Assembly: GCA_023974075.1 (NCBI GenBank)
Contig: CM043792.1
Span: 10,087,456 to 10,151,455, forward strand
From: Chaenocephalus aceratus
Taxonomy: Eukaryota > Chordata > Actinopteri > Perciformes > Channichthyidae
Direction of reading: 5' to 3'
DNA length: 64,000 nucleotides
Part shown: positions 11,694 to 24,253 of the stretch, one piece after another
Numbering within the stretch: position 1 is the stretch's first letter
Layout of the letters: each line of letters opens with the position of its first letter
The notes under the pieces: generated by a model
Databases searched by the model: none
Seen by the model: the letters and a program-made list of their open reading frames with translations, nothing else
What the model was told of the DNA's origin: nothing
Made by a program: the position numbers and the translations under genes

Positions 11694-13980
11694 TATTTCC
11701 TCAATTGATGTCAATTGAGTCAGTGCTGGTTAGGCTAAAGACTTTAGACCTCTGTGGCTTGCTTCTTTCCTCAGCTTGAAATCTGTTGCTTGAGGCTACA
11801 TTAGCCGCCACTAGCATAACACCCGAATCCCCCCACCAACTGCCGGTGGTTGAGAGGCATTGTGACTGATTTAGTAACCATGTTTTGATAAAGAATGCAT
11901 GAAATCAAAAAGAAGATATCTTTGGTTCTGCTATAACGATTTTGTAAAATGTTCAGTCCATTATACACTGACTATGTCATAGGAGGGCATTGCTAAATCG
12001 ATGCATTACCTATTAGGCTTAATCTGAACATGCTACAAGTCTTGAGAAGAAAAGTGTAATGGAAGTGCAGGTCTCTATTCTAACAATGACCAAAACCCAA
12101 AAAGGAAATAGGAGAGCACAGACCACCACCAAGGCCAAAATCGTATCTCACAATGTTAAACATTTTTTTATAAAGTTTTGATGCTAGCTCAATTCTTAAT
12201 TAAATCAAACAATGGCTCAGAACGGATATTGTTCTCTAAAGAGACAGGAAACCTCCAATCACAGTGAGTTGGATGGGGATTGTTTACGGTCAGCACAGGA
12301 AGGTCTCTGAGCCGCTGACACGCTGCCAGCCGGCAGCTCTCAGGTCTGTATCACATTAGAGGTGTTAGCAAAGCAGCGTGCGGATAAAGCAGACTGTAGC
12401 GAGAAACAAGGAGACTCTGTCCCCTGACATATGGCCTCTCACATGCCCCTGTTGTCAGTGCTAATGTCCTTTTTAAAACTACACAATGAGCTTTTTCTCT
12501 TTGCCTGGATCAATCCCATTGTTTCTTTTCACTGGTACAGACTATGTGTACCACAAAGGCCCAGCTTATTTAAAAAGCTAAATCACCATTCTGCTAAGAA
12601 CTTGTTTTAGACGTATCTTTGTCAGTTACATTTCAAGAGAAAGTGGCTATCTGTATCTGCTGACAGAAAAACATTCTTAAAGTGCCCATAGGATAACATT
12701 TGTAAGACAAAATATACTAAGGCTTCATTTGGTGTCTTGTTGTGTGTAGCAGCATTCAATAGCAGAGTGTACTTCATGAACTTCATTAAGCCTGAGGATT
12801 GCACTTTGGTCTTACATAAAGCCTCTGTTATATCTAAGAGTTATGTAACTGTGCTGCTGTTACAACCTGTGTGTGTACAGTTCACTGTCTGGTTCTGTCA
12901 CTTGCTGCAACATTGGGCTTCTGCTGCAATAACTCATGCTGAAGAGACTTCTGACTTTGGTATCTTTCTGTAAAAAATATGTCAAATAGTTACTGTAAGT
13001 TGTTAAGGCTTAAGCTACGGTGGATGTTAACGCAATCAGTGTGGTATGCATGCATTGAATCCTCCAACAGAGAGGAACTTGCTTAACAAGAGCATTTTTG
13101 GTACGAAAAATTCCAGGATTGTCAGATTCAGATTGTGAAAAGTTGAGTTGATAAACATCTAAACACAATTGTTTTATCTAAAAATGTGAGAGATTGTCAG
13201 TTTATATGAAAGTACTTAGTAACACAATTTGTTTCACTATTGCATTCCTACACTCAAACAAAATGTCATTCTGTTTAACCACACACTCAGCGTTGCTAAC
13301 CAGGCTATTAATGGCCTCTCTACAATATAATTTATGTTATCATGTGACAGGTTTCTATTTTATTTTTTTTATTTCCAAATAAACTTCACAAGCTGACATT
13401 TTGGAGCTTTTTATGCAATGCTGTCTAGTACTGTACCACCTCCTATTAAGTCAACTTTGTAGGTCAACAAGTGTTCCTCCTCCTTTACAAACCTTGTATA
13501 AAATCAAAGTCAATTGCCATTACATTTTTCTAAAATAATAAAACGGAGTCATAGTTGGTTTCTAGCTCTCGAAAAAGCTATTAATTCAGCAATTTTTAAA
13601 TATAAAATAAGTAATTATTAAGTGTTTTGTTACAGTAATCCTTCATCTCTGCAGTTGTAAATGTATAGACAGGACTACTTTAATTGAAGTATTTATATCT
13701 AATCTATGAAGTAAAGGATGTATAAACCATGACACCATTAATTACAAATGTACAACCCATTGGTAAAGGGGGGGGGGGTGAAAAGTCTTCAAACATTTAA
13801 ACATTTAAATACAATCACAAATTGGTCACTTATCATCACAACACATATTAAATCACTTACAGCAACACACAGACACGACAAATATATCAACATTATACAG
13901 TATTTCTATATTTCTTATTTTCCATTTCACATAAACATTGTGCATTTTTATATTTGCATATTTCTCTGAATGTGAATGTG
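11694..13980. other. mmd upstream region, no gene
   Basis: Mostly AT-rich single-copy-looking DNA. About 12230-12560 is higher-complexity sequence (GCCGCTGACACGCTGCCAGC, GCGTGCGGATAAAGCAGACT) that looks more like a constrained non-coding element than a repeat. A G-run sits at 13769-13778. Confidence 0.45.
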
Positions 13981-13984
13981 TCTG

Positions 13985-14526
13985 TGATGTTCCTATTCTG
14001 GACCCCGCCTACCTAAGACCTGATTGGCCACTTTGCCGGTGGTCTCGATGCTCATTGGCTTAAACCACTGCTACTAAATGTCTCACCACTGTTTGGGCGG
14101 CGAGGCACAAAAAGAAATCATGTTTTTTGATGAGCGACACAGCGGGGAGTAGCCTGTCAATGACCGGCGAAGCTGCTTGCTTGCAGGGGTCTTTTCGGTT
14201 TGTTCTGGCTTCTGCTGGTGCTTATGGATATTTCTAGCTTAAAGACGAGGCAGTAAGCCAGTATTTTTAACAGAATGGTATTAAGGAAAAGACTAAAACG
14301 GTGCCTTTGTAGTCGTAGTATTGATGCTGCCGATGCCTTGTAGCTGTAGAGAAAGTTAGCTAATGAGTAGCATAACGTTAGCCACAAGCTAATGCTAGGT
14401 CTTCCGTTTCCTTTGGCTTTTCAAGACAGTTTATTGTTTTATTCTTCCCTTTGTGGAGCGGGGCTTTGTAGGTCTTTTGTTTGCTGATTTTGTTTATTTG
14501 CTTCCTCTGGTGAATAAGGCATTGAA
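13985..14526 (+). promoter_or_regulatory. mmd: mmd promoter and 5' UTR (probable)
   Basis: Two inverted CCAAT boxes (ATTGG at 14023-14027 and 14054-14058) and a GC box (GGGCGG, 14095-14100) lie in a locally GC-richer block, with no TATA box at a useful distance. Transcription probably begins around 14100-14230, giving a 5' UTR of roughly 300-400 nt before the ATG at 14527. The start site itself is inferred. Confidence 0.5.
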
Positions 14527-17500
14527 ATGAAGAGAGTGAACAGCTTTCAGAGGTTTGTAAATCAAAATATATCACTGTTAAAATAATGGTTTGGGCTGTC
14601 AAGCTAGGATTGCTAATAATATTTGCCTTTAATAATGCCAGGTGTGGTTGATTAACGTTGCCTCATTCATCCTGACCGTTAGCAGCCTAAGCATGCTTTC
14701 CTTTCAGGTTAACATGTTGGTTAAAGTTCCTGTATAGCTGTGTCATAATGGGGACAAAGTCATTTAAAATGAATGCAATTTTAATAATGATTCACTTTCA
14801 ACTCATTTTGATTTCGGTGTTAATCACTGAAATTGGGTATATTTTGGTGTTTGATCAGTACAGACAGTACACTTTAATAAACATTTAAATGTGAATGGCA
14901 ATTGTTATGTATAGCACAATAATCAGTATTTTGTGAAATGGCCATACATTTAATAAAGTCGTCAACACAAGTAGTAGTCTTAGCCATAGTTATACATATA
15001 TTATTAGTTAAGTCATTACATCTCAAGCAGGTTAAAATCAGACAATAAGGATGTCATGGTCTGTCACTTAGAACAGGTACAACATATAACTATCTGTGTA
15101 TGGTTTCTATATTAATATTACAGCCATTTTATTTATTTTCATTCCTATCTCCCTTCTTGAGAGCTCACATTATGTCTAATAAGTCAACCATAAAGCATTT
15201 TCCTTTATACTACTGAGCACTATTTTAAAGGTATCCCCCAATTTGATGCTTGATCAAACTACTACTGTTGTTTATTTGTTGTGTTGTTTATGTGTGTGTT
15301 TCAGGTTCATGAACAGACGGGCCTCTGCTAACTGCCGCTACCAGCCCACCTGCTATGAGCATGCTGCAAACTGCTACACCCATGCAGTGAGTGGATGGGA
15401 CTAATCTTTTATTTTCTAGGGAAGAGGATGATAATGACGTCATCTCAAATTAAAATGATCGCTCTAAAAATATCACAGTAGCCTTCAAATGTGCAAAGAA
15501 AAACATAGTTTGTCCCTATAGCCATAAAATATCTCAATCAGTAAGGACAGCAACTTTTGATGCCATGCAAACATTGTATGTTATACCTCTTTATTTACCT
15601 TGAGTCATCCTCATTTATCTGGTGCTTCTTTTAAAGTAGTTTCCATTCAAGGATTTTATTGTCATGTGTACATAGCTACAGTGTAGTTATGTCAATGAAA
15701 CTCTTAGGTCACAGGCTCCTCAAATGGATAAAATAGTGCAACTAAATACAAATAAAATAGAATAGAAATAATAAGTAATTGGAATATGATATATTGGATA
15801 AATAATTAGTAAGTTGCGAACAGATGAATGTTATGGATGTTCTTTCAAAAGTGCAGGTGTTTAACAGTCTTGTGGCCTGTGGGATGAAGCTGTCCCTGAG
15901 TCTGGTATTGTGTTTTTATGTATGTATATTATTGAAATAGTTTCATTTCGTCTCCGTAGCTCCTCATCATGCCGGCCTTCGTGGGCATGGCGTTTCTGCA
16001 CCGTCTGTCGGACAACGGCTGGGAGAAGGTCACTGCCTGGGTGTACGGCATGGGCCTGTGCGCCCTCTTCCTGGTCTCCACTGTGTTTCACATCATCACC
16101 TGGAAGAAGAGCCACATGAGGTGAGAAGGAGCACCATGACAACCCACCATAATGGCAAAGAACCAAGACACGTAGCAGAACACACTGTCGTAAAAGACAC
16201 GTCACAAAAGGCAAGAGGACAAAGACCAAAGAGCGAGGGACACAGTCAGTCCTTTCCTTATCTCTTTACATTCCTTGTCACCATGCTGGTATGTTGGTGT
16301 CAAGTTTCATTTGCAACCTTTTGCACAACCTTTGAAGTCATACTTTTGTTTCCTTATTTTGATCTTATGTGCTACAGAAACCCTGAGTGTTAGTTATATG
16401 TTTATTTCTTACTGTAGTTTCAGAAGTGTTAGAGCACAGACACGTTATTACCAGTAACATAACAGTACTTTTCAGCAGCTTCCCTGAAGAGATTCAAACA
16501 TGGTTTTCTATAAATCCCTTTTTTCATTTGCACAAGAAAAGAGCGATGTTGCCAAATGGTGTCCAAACCCAAGCAGAGACACAAAGTCAATGAAACGATT
16601 TTGAATATTGGTAATGTTTTGTTTCCATTAGGAACTATTTGTGCAAAGAAAAGTGCCAACAGTGTTAATAATGATTCCCCAGCCGGACTCAACAACACCT
16701 GTGCTTTTCTTACAATGTCAAGTCTTAATTTAGATTTCCCTTTGGATGGAAACATGATATCACTTCCTGTGACAAGAGGTTTCCCTCTTGCAAACGATGT
16801 GTCTGCTTTGCATATCTGTGACCTTGAAATTAACAAATGACCTGTTTATTGTTTGTTGCAGGTCAATGGAACAGTGTTTCCACATGTGTGACAGAGTGGT
16901 CATCTACCTGTTCATCGCTGCCTCCTACACACCCTGGTGAGTGTCACACAGAGGACAGTTACACTCAGAGGGCCTGCATGAAGATGAAGGCTTGTTATAG
17001 ATCTTACTTCTCCTCTCTCCTCAGGTTGAACCTGCGTGAATTGGGCCCTCTCGCAGCACACATGCGATGGTTTGTGTGGCTCATGGCTGCTGCTGGAACC
17101 ATATACGTCTTCAACTACCATGAAAAGTGAGTTTGAGGTGATAATGTGAATTTAAAAGTCAGAACTACCACTGAACATAGGCAAGGCGAGGTTATTTATA
17201 TAGCACCTTTCAACACAAAGCAACTCAAAGTGCTTTACAAAAATGAAAGACATTAAGAAACATATTACACCTCAGTGCTTCAAAATGTCTCATCTTGGGT
17301 ACAACATGTAGTGTTAACGTGTTTCATGCCCTGAGCGTAGCCCCATGCAGGAAGCTGTCAAAACAAAGATTTAGCAGACATTATACCTGGCTCTGGCTAA
17401 GCCGCTAGCAGCAGATATTTTTGAGGCTTGTACGAAGATTTGTTGCGGTCTATTTGTCTTGCCCCATCCACAGAGTCAGTGAAATGTTGTTTGTCTCCAC

Positions 17501-18551
17501 AGGTATAAAGTTGTTGAGCTGGCCTTCTACTTGATGATGGGTTTCTTCCCTGCATCAGTTGTGACATCGATGGTAATATCACTATTCATAAATACATTTA
17601 CAGTCCCATTCCGTTCATTTCCATGTGCTGAATTGTTCTATACCACTTTATTTCATTAGTATGGTGAATAAACACATTGTTATCCGTTCAGATAGTGATG
17701 TAAGCATGCATAAGCTTTCTTTTGCAGCACGTTGTGGCAATAAATGTGTAGGAAAAAAACCATTTGTAGGGATTTTAATATTGGTTCTGTGGGGTTTTAG
17801 AGGATTTGTAATGCATGATAACATTTGTCAACATATCAACTCTTTACTGCTGCCCTCCTGTGGTTTCCATGGATATAGCAGCCTGAAATAGCACTAACAC
17901 TACTATTGTTCCATTGTTAACACACATTATGTAATTTAATCTTTATTTACTTCTTGGAAATAAAACATTCCACATGTTCACTAATGGTGAGATTACATCA
18001 GTCAACAAAAAAGGATGTGTAAAGATAACAAAAACAGGCATAATACAACATTCAAACATGCTGTGTTGTGTTGCATGTGAGAAATAAGATATTGAAATTA
18101 TACTAAATAAAAAAAAACGGAACACTTTTAGGAATAGATTTCTTACTTTTCTTTCATTTAGTTTTTCTTGTCAGAATTTGCTTTCTTTGTTGGAAGGTAC
18201 ACTTTTCGAGTTAACACCAAATTATTATTTTTTTAAACTCAACACACTCTATCCCCAGTCGGAATTGATTGTGAACACAGCTGGATAGTTGTTGTTGTTG
18301 TTGCCTAACATTTCTCCTGTATCTCCCCGTGTCCTTGCCTCCTGCAGAGCAACACGGAGGGCATGCAGGAGCTGGCGTGCGGCGGCCTCATCTATGTCCT
18401 CGGCGTGTTCTTCTTCAAGAGCGACGGCGTCATCCCCTTCGCCCACGCCATCTGGCACGTGTTCGTGGCGCTGGCTGCGGCCGTACACTACTACGCCATC
18501 TGGAAATACCTCTACAAGACCCCCGGCGCGGACCCCCACCTCCAGTCGTGA
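14527..18551 (+). CDS. mmd: Monocyte to macrophage differentiation-associated protein (PAQR11), 7 coding exons, 239 aa
   Basis: Exons: 14527-14552, 15305-15386, 15960-16120, 16862-16936, 17025-17126, 17503-17572, 18348-18551. All introns are GT-AG and all phases join. The product is a seven-pass HlyIII/PAQR-family membrane protein. MMD proteins are reported in Golgi and other endomembranes and linked to macrophage activation; their enzyme activity is unsettled. PAQR motifs are present: E27-x3-N31-x3-H35 ([11 protein letters not shown]), H80 in STVFH, D100 in FHMCD, and H205-x3-H209 in FAHAIWH, the residues that in this fold hold a zinc ion. Length 239 aa against 238 in human MMD. The N-terminus and ANCYTHA favour MMD over MMD2. 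The start is the ATG opening the short first exon, giving MKRVNSFQ like the mammalian protein. It faces hlf tail to tail, as in mammals. Confidence 0.97.
15640..15905 (+). repeat. LINE-like interspersed repeat in mmd intron 2
   Basis: It has GGATTTTATTGTCATGTGTA and, near the end, CTGTGGGATGAAGCTGTCCC, motifs I recognise from abundant fish interspersed repeats of LINE type. It ends about 55 bp before exon 3. Confidence 0.5.
17170..17260 (+). repeat. LINE/SINE-type 3' tail fragment in mmd intron 5
   Basis: GGTTATTTATATAGCACCTT followed by CAACTCAAAGTGCTTTACAA is the typical 3' tail shared by fish L2-like LINEs and their SINEs. No tRNA-like head is attached. Confidence 0.6.
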
Positions 18552-19003
18552 CCACAGCCGGGGCTGGACGCCGCTTCTCCACCTTTTGCTTCTGAAGAAA
18601 GCGCCTGCACACTCCTCTACTGCCCACTGAAGCTGGCACCACAGCCCTGAAGTTTACGCAAAAATGACCATGAATTGTTTTCTGTTTTCTAACGTGGAGA
18701 ACAGATTTCTGACAAACAAAAGCTACATTCAAAGCTTTTTTTGTAAAACTTCAACGGAAAACAGGGCAGCCAGGGGGTGAATTTTGACTTTTTACAATCA
18801 GTGTTTGAGCAATTTGATTGACTTTTGTATGGCTTGAGTCACATTCCACATTGGGGTCATAACTGGGAGATTTATCATCATTTCAGCGGATTATTTGAAG
18901 AATAGGAGTGTCCAGTGAGGTGCTAAAAATTAGGCAGGGCTGGGAGAACTAATATCACATGAATTCCTTTTTTTCATACTTTGTTTTTAATGAGTATAAT
19001 TAA

Positions 19004-19610
19004 TGGAGCCCCCTAGGGGACATGGAGAAGAACAAAATAATTATTTGAATACAAATAAAATGTTTTGCGAGATCTTGCAAAACCTTTGCGAGATCTCGCA
19101 AAACCCCGTTTCAGTTTGTAGACGGTCCCTAAGCACTCCTCTCCTTCCTCCAGCTGCAGATTATGGCCAATTCTTGATGTTTAGCTCGGATGACGGCGCG
19201 TATCGAACTGTTCTGATAGAAACGACCCTGTAGCTCGTTGTCTACCTTGCTATGATTGTAAAGTCATGTTGTTTGTATTTTTACAACGTTATGTTCATGA
19301 GTTATTGATCCGCCAAGAGCTCAGAGGAACGTGCATGTCCCCTCGCTCTGAGTGTTCTCTTGAGGTGTCTTCACTTATGTGAAACCCGTGCCTATTGCCA
19401 AGCACTGATGTTATATCTTTATATTTAAGGCCAAGCTCAAAGTAAATCGATGAACCGCTCCATTGTTGTGGTTAGTGTTGCCGTAGCAGCCGAACTGAAA
19501 AGGAAGTACTAAATGAAAAGTATTGCGAGATCTCGCAAAGGGGTTTTGCGACATCTCGCAAAACATCATTATTTATTTTTTTCCTTCTTCATGTCCCCTA
19601 GGGGGCTCCG
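19004..19610. mobile_element. MITE inside the mmd 3' UTR
   Basis: Terminal inverted repeats GGAGCCCCCTAGGGGACAT (left) and ATGTCCCCTAGGGGGCTCC (right), flanked by TAA on both sides (19001-19003, 19611-19613), which suggests a Harbinger-like 3-bp target duplication. Near each end lie paired copies of the self-complementary GCGAGATCTCGC motif. The middle (19110-19320) shares a module with 61690-61890. No transposase. Confidence 0.75.
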
Positions 19611-20595
19611 TAATAATTCGGTTCTCTTTTATTTTTCAATTTAAAAAAAAGAATCCAAAGATCGCAAATATTATCAAAACACACAGCTGTTACATACATT
19701 TGCCCCAGGGAAATAGTTTTCGGGCAAGATTAGTTTAAAACAAGAAACTCTCGGTACAAAAGGGCATACATCTGACCACACATGATGCCAACCTTTCATA
19801 CATACCAACAAATGTATTGAGGTGTTACCCAGCCCTTGTTATTAGTTCACACAGGAAGAAACAACGCTTGACAGGATTGTTTTTCCATTTTCTATATTTT
19901 CTTTTTACCGTTATCCACATGACCAACTTCTGTGACCAATATGTTTCTTTTTTTCTGCCCAGTATCCTAATGCAGTTTTCAGGGATTCACAGTTAGTAAG
20001 TGTTTAGCACCCCTGCTGGTGATGAACAGCATTACACAGTGTGTAAAGTAGGGGACACAGGGGAAGTGGGACTTTGTCACATGAGCCAAATGATGAGAGA
20101 AAATCAGTTCAGGTAATATGATGAGAATTATTCCACTTTCTTAATGTGAACAGTGTGTGGTAGAGTGTGCATGCACGCCCTTTGTACTGTAGTCCAGTAT
20201 TACATTTCCACTGATTCTCTCTGTGTTTTGATTTTACACCACTAGTACGAACAGTGTTTCCTGTCTGTATTCTGAAGCGGGTTTGATAAGTAGAGAAAAC
20301 TCATGTTTATTTTACTCTCATGCTGTTGGTTTTTTTAAATGTTTGATCCCGACTCCTAACATTACCTTTCCTCTTAGTCAGCGGAATGATTTCTCATGTT
20401 GAAAATATTTCCTTAACCACTCTTGTTTTGTAATGTTTGTATATTCTGTTTTTATTTTTTCCGTTAATTATATGATCCTGGCCTTCGACAGAAAAAAAAA
20501 AGAAGCTGCTTGTTGTCTGTTCCATTGGCTGTTAATGGTGCTGCATATCCATGAGTGATCCTCCTCTGTCCTGAATATCACCTTTCTAATGTGAC

Positions 20596-20601
20596 AATAA
20601 A
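20596..20601 (+). terminator. mmd: Candidate mmd polyadenylation signal AATAAA
   Basis: AATAAA in unique sequence at the end of the gene's downstream region. Cleavage would fall around 20615-20625. Confidence 0.45.
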
Positions 20602-20852
20602 CATGATAATGCCCCAGGGTAAAGATCTTCATTTATAATGGCTTTCTTTGAAATGTAGCTTGCATTAACTGTGTTGTTTACAGGCTCTGACCACATTCAT
20701 TTCCTGCAGGGTCAAAAAGGAACAAGAACATTCCTCTTGTTACAGAATTTTAAAAACAACCTATATGTGTGACATAAACAGGCGTTTGTCCAAGGGCTGA
20801 TAAGTATAAGAGCTCAGTAAAGCAATATCTTTTTGAAATCTAACTTGGAATA

Positions 20853-21768
20853 TTAAAGGGGCGCTATTAGTTTTGTTTGTGTATTCCCTTTCCTTTAGTG
20901 TGTTATATTGGTTTTTGTGCATGTCAATGGTCTGCAAAGGCTAAAATCCCAAAGTGTGTGGGAAAAAAACGACTGAACCGCCTCCATTGGGCTCCACTCC
21001 CACCTCGAGCTTCTATTGGCTAGCGCTCAAACACATTGTACATGATGGGCTAAGGCAGTGGTTCTCAAACTTTTTCTGTCAGGCCCCCCCTTTGGAGAAA
21101 AAAAAAGTCGGGCCCCCCCCCAACACAAATAGTCAGGCTCAGTGGCGGTGCCAGAGATTTATTTTGGGGGTGCTGTGGGGTAGCTTGACGTTTCATAGAA
21201 CTATCTAAACACTGAGAGAGTCCTTTAGTTCACTGAGCCTCTCAGTCTGAGAGGACTCTCCTCCACTTTATTGTTGAAAAAACTCTTTATATCCGTTAGC
21301 GTAGCTCGCTAGCACCAGAAGCTAACATCAACGATCTCCGGTACCAGTGCTCTCTCTCTCGCGCACAAAATGGCTCGTTCCACACACACACAGAGCCGAG
21401 CTTTAATGAAACACAGAGACCCAGACGTAATAGTACTGTAACATATTATTTTTGAATCAATAATTTTTCAAATTATGATTTTTTTTCAATAACCATTTTC
21501 CCTCCTGGGGTCTGTCATGCTTCTGCGCCCCCCAGGGGGGGAGCGCCCCCCACTTTGGGAACCACTGGGCTAAGGGCTGGGACATCTTTAAGCAGTTGAC
21601 CAATCACAACAGAGCCAGCCAGCTAACCAATCAGAGCAGACTGGGCTCTGGTTTCAGACAGAGGGTGAAAAGAGGTGCTATGCAAAAATTAATTAATTTA
21701 AACATGTCACAGTAGAGGCACAAAATACAATGTGAACCAGAACATTAGCATAATTGGTCCCCTTTTAA
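20853..21768 (+). mobile_element. TTAA-flanked MITE (family G), interrupted by a hAT MITE
   Basis: It starts TTAAAGGGGCGCTATTAG and ends in the inverse of TTAAAAGGGGACCAATTATG, with TTAA at both borders as for piggyBac-type elements. Interior motifs GACCAATCACAACAGAGCC and GGTTTCAGACAGAGGGTGAA recur at 32005-32378. The hAT MITE at 21056-21567 splits it. Confidence 0.65.
21056..21567 (+). mobile_element. hAT-type MITE with perfect 8-bp TSD
   Basis: The ends are CAGTGGTTCTCAAACTTT and TTTGGGAACCACTG. The target duplication GGCTAAGG is at 21048-21055 and 21568-21575, unchanged. Interior 21205-21310 (CTATCTAAACACTGAGAGAG, AGCTAAC repeats) is shared with 61330-61460. Confidence 0.85.
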
Positions 21769-22510
21769 TTCGATTTATCTTCAAAACCCATTTTTCATAT
21801 AAAATAACTTAACCTGAATAAAAGTCTAAAATAAATCACAACATATCTTAACTATTTCAATATTGAAACATTCAAAATAGAATCCGACAAAGCCTTTTAT
21901 GCCAATATTCAGTATTTGGCAATGTTTGATACTTAATAATGGCACATTTCAGTTGGTACATGCTCTAAAATCTTTACATTCAGCCAAGATTATTACCCAG
22001 ATTTAGATTCAAATTTCAAACCATACTTTTTAAATACGCCTATGAGGAATATTTATCTGGGTAAGGATAATTGGTTATGCTCCTCTTGGGGCTCAACCTT
22101 TTTCCTTTGGACTCTTTGAATTGTGTTAGCTTTATCAGGGGGATCTGTGGTTTGATAGCTAACATAAGGGGCTAAAAGCTGACAATTATCAGGGTTAGCA
22201 TCTGGGTTGGCAACCTGGGAAGGACGTCTGGTAATCGGTCAGATAGCTGGGTGGTTTTTGGGAATGAGTGAGCCATCTCTTTGGTGGTCCTCTGTCCGTT
22301 GAATCTTGATCTGCTCCGGTTCAAAGGACCAAAACAAATATGTATCTGTGTAAAGATAATTGGTTCAAGGATAAGAGATCAAAAGGCGCTTTCACACCAA
22401 GTATTTTGCCGTACTCATCGGAAGATCGCGTTCACACCGGAATAAGTCCCTGAGGGAGGATTAGGCAAATTAAGCCGCTGACATCACTTCTTCGGCCGTG
22501 GGTGTTTCTC
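21769..22510. other. Non-coding stretch, nothing recognised
   Basis: AT-rich sequence without exons. From about 22385 the text GGCGCTTTCACACC and GCGTTCACACCGG looks like one end of another old TIR element, without a visible partner. Confidence 0.4.
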
Positions 22511-22905
22511 AGGGTGTTTCTCAATGTCGAGTAAAGCTGCTCCAGAGCCACTGTTTCAAGCATACTACGTCATCGAGTGCCGCCGAAGGATTGTTCCAAT
22601 GTCCAGCATACTTGGAATTCTACCGAGCCCGGCGTACTTCGTAGCGAGAAATTTCGAGGCTGCACATGTGTAGACTCTGCGGTCTTAAAATCCCCACAAT
22701 GCTTTGCGCATGGACCAATTTCCCCAAGTCTGTGGCGGAAAATGTAAGGCAGGTCCTCTCATATGACGCACACCTGCACACTTGCTCGCCTGTTCCACTC
22801 TTCGTTTTCCGAATGCTAGGAAGTATTCTTGCCTCGCTTCTGAAGCAAGTGACTCGGAAGACATGTGCTACCAAGCAAGCGTACTCGACATTGAGAAACA
22901 CCCCC
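22511..22905 (-). mobile_element. Element D copy 1
   Basis: It runs from AGGGTGTTTCTCAATGTCGA to GACATTGAGAAACACCCC, with the same body as 5826-6747 in reverse (CCCACAATGCTTTGCGCA, GCTTCTGAAGCAAGTGACTC). Non-coding. Confidence 0.75.
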
Positions 22906-23739
22906 TCTATGTCGAGGAAGGCTGCTCCAGAGCCACTATTTCAAGCATATACGTCATCGAGTGCCGCCGAAGGACTGGTCCAATGTCCAGCATACTTGGA
23001 ATTCTACCGAGGCCGGCGTACTTCGTAGCGGGAAATGTCGAGGCTGCTCATGTGTAGACTCCGCAGTCTTAAAATTCCACAATGCTTTGCGCACGGACCA
23101 ATTTTCAAATCTTTGGCGGAAATCGCGCTCCATTTAAGGCGGGGCCTCTCATATGGCGCACACCTGCACCTGTTAGCCTGTTCCACAATTCTTCGTTTTC
23201 CGAGGCTAGAGAGGTTTCTCAATACTCAAATTTCTCCTCCTCGACTCCTATCCTCGAGACTTGGTGCCGCCCACAGGAGATGCGAGCGGAGGACTGAAGA
23301 GGGGAACCGAGGAGAGAGGAGGGGAAGCAGCAGGCGGTTAGAGAAATGAGAACTCCTCTCCTCTGAGTGGTCATTTTAAAGAGACGTCCATTAATGATGA
23401 CAGGAGGCACAGCAGCCCTCTGTCGGATGGACAGATGTGTTCATGACGATTGACGACTTATATTTACTTTTAATTAATTGACAGTGCGGTATAATGAGAC
23501 AATAACAGGCTACAGATGTGGACATATACACACACACATATATTTATATATACAATTTCAGAATCAAACAAGTATGAGAGCACTCTCATAATAACGTAAC
23601 ACAATCAGAGACTGGATATATCCCCCCCCCTCTCTGTGGTCGCTGAAATGGGGAATTGAAATGACGGGCCAAAAGTTGTATTTACAAGTATTAAAAGTAA
23701 GCAGAGGACACCAAACCAACTGAGACCCGTCTGTCCGCC

Positions 23740-23838
23740 ACATCTACACACTGTACAACACACACATCTACACACTGTACAACACACACACCTACACACT
23801 GTACCACACACACACCTACACACTGTACCACACACACC
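23740..23838. repeat. Minisatellite, unit about 22 bp
   Basis: About 4-5 imperfect copies of a unit reading CTACACACTGTACAACACAC. Confidence 0.85.
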
Positions 23839-23986
23839 TAGCTCATAAAGCATAATCAGGCTACAGCCGTTGTGTATTTTATTATGTGAAGCACTAAATG
23901 GTCTTAGAAAAATATCGACTCTTTGTTAGATATCTTTAAACTACAGCAAATAAAGAGAGTAGGCCTGTTATACTGAGTGATATATA

Positions 23987-24253
23987 TTATACACACTGCT
24001 CTGCTTTCTGCACGGACCTCACAGCTGTTCTCACTGTAAACATCGCATCGTGATGAAAGCAGTTTCTAAAATAATATCCAGGGGATGCATGCAGAGCTGT
24101 CATTGGCTGAGATAAGTCCGGCCGTGCGTCACGCCTCCACCGTTCCCGGAAATGCATCCGCGGAGGAGCCGTGGAGGACCCATCAGTGTATCCTCGGTTA
24201 GAGCTCCTCCAGAGAGCCTCCTCGACGCTTGATCCTCGGTCCTCGATGTGCAT
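23987..24253 (-). other. 88-codon open frame in the Harbinger-like MITE
   Basis: It begins MHIEDRGSSVEEALWRSSNR and ends QKAEQCV. The same frame with the same length is present in the neighbouring element at 24544-24810. No domain is recognised. The frame is GC-richer than its surroundings and may be kept open only because the copies are young. Confidence 0.3.

Larger units (their letters stand above)
18552..20620 (+). other. mmd: mmd 3' UTR (probable)
   Basis: After the stop codon at 18549-18551 the first well-placed AATAAA outside a repeat is at 20596-20601 (GTGACAATAAACATG), giving a 3' UTR of about 2.07 kb. An earlier AATAAA at about 19053 lies inside the MITE at 19004-19610 and could act as a proximal site. 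Which one is used cannot be told from sequence. Confidence 0.5.

Noticed and set aside
16429..16840. Frames of 135 and 94 codons in mmd intron 3
   Set aside because: Lie between two well-defined mmd exons, overlap each other on opposite strands and show no homology.
18249..18732. Several frames around the last mmd exon
   Set aside because: Other-frame shadows of the GC-rich exon; the PAQR motif FAHAIWH fixes the true frame.
23605..23853. Cys-rich frame, - strand
   Set aside because: Translation of the 22-bp tandem repeat; repeated CVCGTVCR motif is a repeat artefact.
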